Assembly (NCBI RefSeq): GCF_013359775.1
Contig: NZ_JABMCI010000070.1
Span: 496,001 to 560,000 of the forward strand
Direction of reading: 5' to 3'
Length of the DNA: 64,000 bases
Origin: Cellulomonas humilata
GTDB taxonomy: Bacteria; Actinomycetota; Actinomycetes; Actinomycetales; Cellulomonadaceae
Shown: in pieces, positions 52,116 through 62,093 of the stretch
How positions within the stretch are numbered: position 1 is the stretch's first letter
Layout: every line of letters starts with the position of its first letter
Notes under the pieces: generated by a model
Told to the model about the DNA's origin: nothing
The model's database searches: none
Seen by the model: only the letters and a program-made list of their open reading frames with translations
Position numbers and translations under genes: made by a program

Positions 52116-55100
52116 TCAGCCGAGGTCGGCGGTGAGCTCCCGGATCCGGTCGGCGGCAGCCGTCGACGACCGCTCGCGCCAGGGGGCCAGCAGGCGCTCG
52201 CGGTCGTCGTCGTCGCCGAGGGCGGCGGCCAGCGGTCCCTCGATCTCCAGCTGGAACATCATCACGAGGTTGGCCCCGAGCCGGATGCCGGCCGCCCACA
52301 GCTCGCGGGCGAGCCCGGTGTCGCCGCGGTGGGCCGCGAGCTCGGCGACCCCGAGCCCGAACGATCCCAGCACCGGCATGTCGGTGGTGACCCGGGCCTC
52401 GGGCGCGGCGGCGGTGATGAGCTCGGCGGCCGTGGCGGCCGAGGCGGCTGCGGACGACGGCTGCATGGCGGCGACCCGCAGGTGCACGACGGCGGTGGCC
52501 ACGCGGAACGCGATGCGCACCTGGGGCACGGTCACGGTCATCGAGGCCACGATCGCCGCCGCGGCCTCCGCGCTGTCCAGCGCTTCCTCGGCCCGGCCGG
52601 CCCGGCAGGCGACGTGCGCGAGCCCGAGCAGCGCCTGGGCGGCGTCGCCGTCGTCCATCTGCGTCGACGTCGTCACCTCGCGCAGCCGCGTCAGCGCGTC
52701 GGCGTCCCCGTCGAGCGCGCGCTGCACGTCGAGCATGACCCGGATGCTCCGCACGTCTTGCATCGCCCCGACGAGCTCGAGGTGGCGCAGGCCGCGCAGG
52801 AGCCACTCCTGTGCGTCCGGTTCCCCGCGCGCGCTCTGCCACCGCCCGACGCCCTGCGCGGCCATGCCCATGCCCCAGTGGTCGCCGATCGACTCGAACG
52901 CCCGGTACGACGCGCGCGCGTCCGTGCTGGACGTCTCCGGGTCGCCCGCGTTCTCCTGCGCCGCCGCCCGCATGAACAGGCCGAGCCCCTGCAGGAACCC
53001 GTCGTCCGCGTCCGCCAGTCGATCCGCGGCCGCGTAGGTGACGGACGTGTCCGACCAGACCAGCGCAGGCATCGTGGCGACGAGGGCGGTGATGCGCGGG
53101 GAGATCGCGGTGGGCCGCTCGGCGGTCAGCAGCCGGATCGCCCGCCCGCCGAGCGCCACCAGCCGCTGGGACACGGTGACGCCGGCGTTCACCGAGGAGA
53201 ACAGGCAGGTCGCGGCCAGCCGGTCGGCGTCGGGCAGCGGTCGGCCTGACGCGACGCCCTGGTAGATCGGCGAGGCGCGGCGGGCGGCGGGGTCGTCGGC
53301 GAGGAGAACCCGGTGCGCCCACTCGATGACCTCGACGTGCAGCCCGCGCACGCTCCACAGGTGGAACAGGGCGACGGTGATGTCGACCGCGCCCACGGGG
53401 TCGTCGTGCTCGACGGCCCAGCGAAGGGCGGCCAGGAACGTCTCCTGCTCGGCGGCGCACTCGTCGAACGCGCGCACCTGGCCGGAGCCGACGAACCCCG
53501 CGGACAGGCGCACGCACTCGGCGGCCGACCAGCGCACCAGGCCCGCCATCGCGTCGACGCGCCCCCCGGCGGCATCCAGGCGTGCCTCGCCGTACTCGCG
53601 GACGGTCTCGAGCATCCGGTAGCGCGCCGGACCGCCGTCCTGCTCGTCGAGCGTCAGCAGCGACTGCTCGACCAGGGTGGCCAGCCCGCGCCGGACGGCA
53701 GGTGCAGGAGCGCCCGCGACGGCGACGGCCGTCTCGGCGGTGAACGGCGCGGGGATGACCGCCAGCCGCTGGAACAGGTCCCGGTCCGGCGGGTCGAGCA
53801 GCTCGCGGCTCCAGTCCACCATCGCCCACAAGCTCGCGTGGCGTTCCGGCAGCCCGCGCAGGGCGTCGTCCAGGAGCGCGAACCGGTCGCTGAGCCCGTC
53901 CAGCACGTCGTCCACCGTCATCGCCCGCAGCCGGGCGGCGGCCAGCTCGAGCGCCAGCGGCAGGTTGTCCAGGCGGTGGCACAGCTCGCGCACCCGCTCG
54001 GGGTCCCAGCCGACCGTCGCGCGACCGGCCCGCGCGCGGGACTCCAGCAGCTCCAGGGCGTCGGCGTCGGGGAGCGCCAGCAGGCGGTGCACCGACTCGC
54101 CGACCAGGCCGAGCGGGGCGCGGCTCGTCGCCAGCACCACCACGTCCGCGGAGGCGACGGCCAGCAGGTCGCCGACGACGACCGCCGCCGCGTCGAGCAC
54201 GTGCTCGCAGTTGTCGAGCACCAGGAGGCCCTCGAGGTCCGCCGCCGCGAGCCGGAGGCGGTCCTCCGGGGAGAGCAGGCGGCGCTCGGTCGGCAGGTCG
54301 GCGCGCGTCGCGGTCGTGTCGGACCCGCCGATCGCGGCGAGCACCGTGGGCAGCACCTCGGCAGGGGCGCGCAGACCGGCCAGCTCGACCACGCGCACCG
54401 GTCGGCCCGCCGCGACCGCGCGCCTGGCCACCTCGCCGGCCAGCCGCGTCTTGCCGGCTCCTCCGGTGGCCACGACGGTGACCAGCGCCGACGCCTCCAG
54501 TGCGGACTCCACCTGCGCGATGTCGGTGTCGCGGCCGACCAGCGGGGTCGCCGCGCGACGCCAGGCCGGCGGGAGGGCCGTGACGACCCGGGGTGCGGCC
54601 GCGCCCAGCTCGCCCCGCAGCAGCGCGAGATGGGCCTGCGCGACGACGGGCGACGGGTCGGTGCCGTAGCGGTCGGCCAGCTCGGTGCGGACCTGCTCGA
54701 CCACCTCGAGCGCCTCGGCGTCGCGCCCCTGCGCCGCGAGCACGCGGACCAGGAGGGCGACGAGCGGCTCGTCCGGAGGGGTGCGAAGGGCGAGCAGGCG
54801 CAGCTCGTCGGCCACACCGTCCACGTCGGCGAGCGCGAGCCCGGCCTCGGCCAGGACGGTGACGACGTCGCCGAGCAGGCGGGTGGTCGCCGCGTCCGCG
54901 AGGTCCGGGACGGCGGGGACGAGAGCGCGTGCGCTCCGCGCGAGGTCGCGTGCGCGCGCGGGATGGCCGGCCCGCAGGGCGTCGCGGGCCTGCGTCAGAC
55001 GGGACTCGGCGTCGTCGACGTCGATCTGGAGCCCGTCGACAGGCAGCCGGTAGCCACCCGGCGCGGCCGCGACCGGGAACCCGAGACGCCGCGCGCGCGA

Positions 55101-55286
55101 CACGAGGGCCTGCACGGCGCCGGCCGCGTCCTCCGGCGGGAGGCCCGCCCAGACGACCTCCACGAGCGCGACCGACGACACGCCCCGACCGCGCGCGTCG
55201 AGCAGGGCGCCGACGAGCGCCGCGAGGCGGTCGCCTCGGACGGCCCGGCCGTCGATGGCGAGCCCTCCGAGCGTCGTGATCTGCAC
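52116..55286 (-). CDS. BTAD/NB-ARC transcriptional regulator (AfsR-like)
   Basis: A 1056-residue regulator. N-terminal winged helix (QITTLGGLAIDGRAV), then a bacterial transcriptional activation domain (BTAD) to about residue 230 ending in DRYGTDPSPVVAQAHLALLR. An NB-ARC-type ATPase follows (TPLVGRDTDIAQVESAL, P-loop VVATGGAGKTRLAGEVARR, Walker B GLLVLDNCEHVLDA). The last 450 residues are Ala-rich helical TPR-like repeats. AfsR-like proteins of this build activate secondary-metabolite or stress genes. A GTG at 55286 lies behind GAGGGA; a longer start at 55313 is possible. Its promoter shares the 446-base region with nrdH. Confidence 0.88.
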   Translation of the reverse strand: MQITTLGGLAIDGRAVRGDRLAALVGALLDARGRGVSSVALVEVVWAGLPPEDAAGAVQALVSRARRLGFPVAAAPGGYRLPVDGLQIDVDDAESRLTQARDALRAGHPARARDLARSARALVPAVPDLADAATTRLLGDVVTVLAEAGLALADVDGVADELRLLALRTPPDEPLVALLVRVLAAQGRDAEALEVVEQVRTELADRYGTDPSPVVAQAHLALLRGELGAAAPRVVTALPPAWRRAATPLVGRDTDIAQVESALEASALVTVVATGGAGKTRLAGEVARRAVAAGRPVRVVELAGLRAPAEVLPTVLAAIGGSDTTATRADLPTERRLLSPEDRLRLAAADLEGLLVLDNCEHVLDAAAVVVGDLLAVASADVVVLATSRAPLGLVGESVHRLLALPDADALELLESRARAGRATVGWDPERVRELCHRLDNLPLALELAAARLRAMTVDDVLDGLSDRFALLDDALRGLPERHASLWAMVDWSRELLDPPDRDLFQRLAVIPAPFTAETAVAVAGAPAPAVRRGLATLVEQSLLTLDEQDGGPARYRMLETVREYGEARLDAAGGRVDAMAGLVRWSAAECVRLSAGFVGSGQVRAFDECAAEQETFLAALRWAVEHDDPVGAVDITVALFHLWSVRGLHVEVIEWAHRVLLADDPAARRASPIYQGVASGRPLPDADRLAATCLFSSVNAGVTVSQRLVALGGRAIRLLTAERPTAISPRITALVATMPALVWSDTSVTYAAADRLADADDGFLQGLGLFMRAAAQENAGDPETSSTDARASYRAFESIGDHWGMGMAAQGVGRWQSARGEPDAQEWLLRGLRHLELVGAMQDVRSIRVMLDVQRALDGDADALTRLREVTTSTQMDDGDAAQALLGLAHVACRAGRAEEALDSAEAAAAIVASMTVTVPQVRIAFRVATAVVHLRVAAMQPSSAAASAATAAELITAAAPEARVTTDMPVLGSFGLGVAELAAHRGDTGLARELWAAGIRLGANLVMMFQLEIEGPLAAALGDDDDRERLLAPWRERSSTAAADRIRELTADLG

Positions 55287-55391
55287 GCGGACAGCATCCC
55301 TCACGGCCGACACGCGGCGGTCGGGTGCAGGTCGGGAAATCCGTCTCTGGCGTGTCGTGCCGGGCGTTCCGGACGAATCGGACGGGCCGGG

Positions 55392-55518
55392 TGTGGACTG
55401 CCGTGTGGACGGGCCTGTGGGCGTCGAAGGGGCGCCTGTGGACGCCTGTGCACAGCCCCGCGTAGACGCTGGTCGGGGGCCGTGTCAGTGGTCGGCGGTA
55501 GCCTGGAACTTCTCCACA
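55392..55518. promoter_or_regulatory. Cluster of DnaA-box-like repeats upstream of nrdHIEF
   Basis: TGTGGACtg (55392), TGTGGACgg (55404), TGTGGgCgt (55416), TGTGGACgc (55437), TGTGcACag (55447) and, inverted, TTCTCCACA (55510) resemble the DnaA box TTGTCCACA. The first three are spaced exactly 12 bases apart. The cluster sits between the BTAD regulator and nrdH; no replication gene is near, so I read it as regulatory. Confidence 0.4.
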
Positions 55519-55542
55519 GGGTGAAGAATGACACGCTTGTCA

Positions 55543-55590
55543 CTACAACCCCTAGTGGTCCATTGCGTCCCGGACCCCTAGGTGTAGTGT
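55543..55590. promoter_or_regulatory. Pair of NrdR-box-like sites upstream of nrdH
   Basis: CCCCTAGGTGTAGTGT (55575-55590) is, read on the minus strand, a good match to the NrdR box ACACTA-N4-TAGTGT. CTACAACCCCTAGTGG (55543-55558) is a weaker copy whose centre is 32 bases away, the usual spacing of paired NrdR boxes. NrdR represses ribonucleotide reductase genes when nucleotides are plentiful. Confidence 0.65.
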
Positions 55591-55732
55591 CTAGTCACGA
55601 CGCAGTGCGGAACCTTCTCGTCAGGCTCAGCACCTCGTCCGGCCCGGAGACGGGCCCTTCAACTTCAAGGAAAAAGCTTCGCGAACGCTCCGGGGGGAGC
55701 GTGCCGCAGACAGACCACACGGGGAGCCCACC

Positions 55733-55975
55733 ATGACGATCACGGTCTACAGCAAGCCGGCGTGCGTGCAGTGCAACGCGACGTACCGCGCGCTCGACAA
55801 GCTCGACACCGAGTACACGGTCGTCGACATCAGCGAGGACGCCGACGCGCGTGACTACGTCATGTCGCTCGGTCACCTCCAGGCCCCCGTCGTGATCGTT
55901 GACGGCGAGCACTGGTCGGGCTACCGCCCGGACCGCATCAAGGCGCTGGCCGACCGCCTGGCAGCCGTCGCCTGA
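55733..55975 (+). CDS. nrdH: Glutaredoxin-like redoxin NrdH
   Basis: An 80-residue redoxin that supplies electrons to the class Ib ribonucleotide reductase. The redox motif is CVQC in [17 protein letters not shown] near the N-terminus. [20 protein letters not shown] carries the cis-Pro and the WSGxRPD motif (here WSGYRPD) that marks NrdH. ATG follows GGGGAGCCCACC. First gene of nrdHIEF. Confidence 0.97.
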   Translation: MTITVYSKPACVQCNATYRALDKLDTEYTVVDISEDADARDYVMSLGHLQAPVVIVDGEHWSGYRPDRIKALADRLAAVA

Positions 55976-56461
55976 CGAGCTCCCCGGATCGGCGCCTGGT
56001 CCACGGACCGCGCCGATTCGGCGGGTCTTTTCGCGCCCGCACCACCGCACGACCCGAGCTGAGGGGATCCGATCGATGAGCTCCCTGGTCTACTTCTCCT
56101 CCGCCTCGGACAACACCCACCGCTTCGTGCAGAAGCTCCGTCTGCCGGCCGAGCGCATCCCGCTCCGGCCGTCGGACCCGTTCCTGCGCGTCTCCGAGCC
56201 GTACGTGCTGATCGTGCCGACGTACGGCGGAGGGAACGAGGGTGGAGCAGTACCCCGGCAGGTCATCAAGTTCCTCAACGACGAGGACAACCGTGCGCTG
56301 ATCCGCGGAGTCATCGCGGCCGGCAACACGAACTTCGGCGAGGCCTACTGCATCGCGGGGGACATCATCGCGGCCAAGTGCCGGGTCCCCTACCTGTACG
56401 GGTTCGAGCTCATGGGAACGAACGAGGACGTCACATCCGTCCGTGAGGGATTGGGAAGATT

Positions 56462-59618
<3,157 letters not shown>

Positions 59619-59636
59619 GCCCCCGCCCGACCCCGC

Positions 59637-59679
59637 ACGACGAACGGCCGATCCCCCCGGGGACCGGCCGTTTCGTCGT
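59637..59679 (+). terminator. Hairpin terminator after nrdF
   Basis: ACGACGAACGGCCG (59637-59650) pairs with CGGCCG-TTTCGTCGT (59665-59679), leaving one bulged base. It starts 18 bases after the nrdF stop codon. Confidence 0.8.
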
Positions 59680-59780
59680 CGGTGCACCTGCGGTCAGGCC
59701 AGGTATGCCTTCCTATGCAGGCCTGGAGGAACGGGTCTACCGTCGAGACGAACAGGCCAACCCGTCTCACGGAGGTCGTC

Positions 59781-60080
59781 ATGAGCACCCTGATGGACAT
59801 GCCCGCCGTCGCCGAGTGCTCGGTCGCCGGCTGTTCGTACAACGACCACTCGCACTGCCACGCCGCCGCCGTGAACATCGGTGGCACCACGGGTGACGCG
59901 CAGTGCACCACGTTCTTCCCGCTGGGCACCAAGGGCGGGCTCGACAAGGTCATCACGCACGTGGGCGCCTGCCAGCGCGCCGAGTGCGTGCACAACTCGT
60001 CGCTGGAGTGCTCGGCGGAGTCGATCCGCGTCGGCGCCGGGCACGAGGAGGCGGACTGCCTGACGTTCAGCCCGCGCTGA
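59781..60080 (+). CDS. DUF1540 domain protein, two Cys-rich repeats
   Basis: A 99-residue cytoplasmic protein with two DUF1540 units: AECSVAGCSYNDHSHCHAAA followed by a Cys in DAQCTTF, and GACQRAECVHNSSLECSAES followed by a Cys in EADCLTF. The spaced Cys residues suggest metal binding; the family has no firm function. The ATG at 59781 has GGAGGTCGTC. It stands alone between two terminators, so it is probably monocistronic. Confidence 0.88.
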   Translation: MSTLMDMPAVAECSVAGCSYNDHSHCHAAAVNIGGTTGDAQCTTFFPLGTKGGLDKVITHVGACQRAECVHNSSLECSAESIRVGAGHEEADCLTFSPR

Positions 60081-60092
60081 CCCCTAGACGCA

Positions 60093-60126
60093 CGACGGCC
60101 GCCCCAGCTGACCGGGGCGGCCGTCG
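60093..60126. terminator. Strong bidirectional hairpin terminator
   Basis: A perfect 13-base stem CGACGGCCGCCCC / GGGGCGGCCGTCG with an 8-base loop lies between the convergent DUF1540 and phosphotransferase genes. Confidence 0.88.
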
Positions 60127-60138
60127 TCGTGTCCGGGG

Positions 60139-61029
60139 TCAGGGGTGCGCCGCGACCTCGACCAGGTCCCTGATCAGCACCGCTGCGGCGGGGACGAGCT
60201 CGCGCTCGCCCGGCACCAGCGACGGGTCCAGCGCACGGACGGCGGCGGCCTCGTCGAGGGCCACCAGCGGGTCGATGTCCGTCGCGTGCAGGAACGCCGC
60301 CAGGAACGCGCGCGCGGCCTGCGAGTACACGCCGCCCGCATCGACGGCCACCTCGGCCAGGATCAGCGCGGTCAGCGAGACGTCCAGCTCGGCGGTGCCG
60401 GTGCGCGCGTTGGTCCAGTCGACGACCGCCGGTCCGTGGGTCTCCGTGAGGATCACGTTCGCGGGGTGCAGGTCCAGGTGGACGACTGCCGGACCGGACG
60501 TGACCAGGGGCCACGAGGCCGGCTCGCCGTGCTCCCAGCCGGCGGGCGGGGTGATCGCGTGCAGCCGGGCGTGCAGGTCGGTGAGGATCTCCGCCGCGTC
60601 CGACAGGGAGACCTCGCCCGCGGTCAGGGCCTGGAGGAGGGTCGGGCCGTGCAGGCGCTCCATGACGAGGGAGGGGCCGCTCGCCTGGAGGATCGCGGGG
60701 GCGGGGAAGCCGTGCGCGACGACGTGCTGGAGCAGGTGGACCTCGTGGGAGGCGTCGCGGCCCGAGCGGTATCGACGGAGCACCGTGTGCTCGTCGAGCG
60801 CGAACACGTCGGCCGCAGCGCCCGCGGCGAGGATCGGGCCGGGCTCGTCGGAGTCGGCCAGGGCCGGGTCGACGGCGGGGAGGGGGTGCGCCACGGCGCC
60901 GCTGAAGCGACGGTCCGGCTGCGTCGGGAGATCGCGAGCGGGGTCCTGCGGGTGCTGCTCAGCGGCGTCGGAAGCCCTTCGTCCTGAAGGCGTCGTCGGG
61001 CCGCTCGGTGCGAGTCCTGCCGAGTTCAT
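60139..61029 (-). CDS. Aminoglycoside phosphotransferase-fold kinase
   Basis: A 296-residue APH-fold protein. The N-terminal 55 residues look disordered, then a small kinase lobe with TVLRRYRSGRDASHEVHLLQ (candidate ATP-binding Lys replaced by Arg). The catalytic loop is VVHLDLHPANVIL, and the metal-binding Asp is in AVVDWTNARTG. Members phosphorylate drugs, sugars or amino alcohols; no specific substrate can be assigned. Start at 61029 gives the long N-terminus; a later start is possible. Confidence 0.83.
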   Translation of the reverse strand: MNSAGLAPSGPTTPSGRRASDAAEQHPQDPARDLPTQPDRRFSGAVAHPLPAVDPALADSDEPGPILAAGAAADVFALDEHTVLRRYRSGRDASHEVHLLQHVVAHGFPAPAILQASGPSLVMERLHGPTLLQALTAGEVSLSDAAEILTDLHARLHAITPPAGWEHGEPASWPLVTSGPAVVHLDLHPANVILTETHGPAVVDWTNARTGTAELDVSLTALILAEVAVDAGGVYSQAARAFLAAFLHATDIDPLVALDEAAAVRALDPSLVPGERELVPAAAVLIRDLVEVAAHP

Positions 61030-61129
61030 GGATCGACGGTAGACGCATTCGCCCGAGTTGTCCCTACTCCCGTACCAAGAAGTCCCTGACCTGCGCTTTA
61101 CCTCCTGGACACCCGTCAGGGTGCGTCGG

Positions 61130-61948
61130 TCACGGCCGCGAGACCCGGTCCAGAGTCCGCAGCGCCTGCTCGTGCGTGGCCGGCAGCGGCTCGATCCAGA
61201 CCCGCACCGGCTGGCGTGTGGACGCCCGGAGCTCGAGCAGGTCGCAGCGGCGGGCGATCTCGAGGTGCAGCGCCTCGAGCGGAGGGTGCGGGTCCTCGTC
61301 GGCGCGTGCGAGCACGGCGAAGACGCCGCCGCCCAGCGTCGCCATCGGGTGGCCCTCGCCGTAGGTGGTCGTCATCGCCGCGCCGACCGCGGCCGAGCGC
61401 GCGGCACGGGTGAACGGGTCGACGTCCCCGGCGGCGACGTCGATGACCACCAGGTGGTGGCCGAGGTGGCCCGAGGTGCGGGCGCGCTGCGTGGGCAGCG
61501 TCGCGTCGCGGTAGGTCTCGGCGAGCCGGATCGCGAGGTACTGGCGGCTCGGCAGGCCCGACTCGGGGTCGAGGGCGGAGCCGAACGCGATCGTGCCGGC
61601 CTGGCCGTCGGCCCAGCCCTCGCACAGGGCGCGCAGGACCGTCGTCGGGGGCTCCGCGGCGCCGAGGGTGCGGTACAGGCAGGCGAGGTCGTCCACGGTC
61701 TCGCCGATGCCGACGCCGTCGTACCCGCGGGCGCGACCCAGCTCCTCCGCGGCGGCTGCGGGGTCGCCCGCAGTGAGCACAGCGGTGGCCAGCGCATCGA
61801 CCGCCGGGTGGTACCAGTCGGACGGTCGGAGCCACACCGACCGGACGCTCTCGTCACGCCAGCGTTCCCGCAGCGCCGCGGGCAGGGCGTCCGTCGGGAC
61901 TGCTCCCGAGACGTCCGGCAGGGCGGCGTTGTTCGACCCCGTGTTCAT
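61130..61948 (-). CDS. Degenerate GGDEF-like protein
   Basis: A 272-residue cytoplasmic protein. The first 130 residues are helical. From about 140 DPESGLPSRQYLAIRLAETY follows the pattern of the start of a GGDEF domain (D-LTGL-NR). Near 215 the signature position reads LGGGVFAVLARAD in place of GGDEF-F, so the catalytic Asp/Glu pair is missing and diguanylate cyclase activity is unlikely. The ATG at 61948 is divergent from the sigma/anti-sigma fusion gene at 62094, a pairing that hints at a shared signalling role. Confidence 0.62.
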   Translation of the reverse strand: MNTGSNNAALPDVSGAVPTDALPAALRERWRDESVRSVWLRPSDWYHPAVDALATAVLTAGDPAAAAEELGRARGYDGVGIGETVDDLACLYRTLGAAEPPTTVLRALCEGWADGQAGTIAFGSALDPESGLPSRQYLAIRLAETYRDATLPTQRARTSGHLGHHLVVIDVAAGDVDPFTRAARSAAVGAAMTTTYGEGHPMATLGGGVFAVLARADEDPHPPLEALHLEIARRCDLLELRASTRQPVRVWIEPLPATHEQALRTLDRVSRP

Positions 61949-62093
61949 CGTCACGCCGGATGAGAGGCCGACACGTGTTGGGCGTGACGCCACTCTCGAA
62001 GTTTTTCACCCGCCGGGATCGTCTCCGCTTATGTAGAAACGACGCATATGGCAGTCTGTGCGGTCGGACGTTGAAAGCTGATAGGAGCCGTTC

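Noticed and set aside
55392-55518. Chromosomal or plasmid replication origin from the DnaA-box-like repeats
   Set aside because: No dnaA, dnaN, rep or parAB gene is nearby, boxes are imperfect and no AT-rich unwinding region follows; a regulatory role before nrd is more likely.
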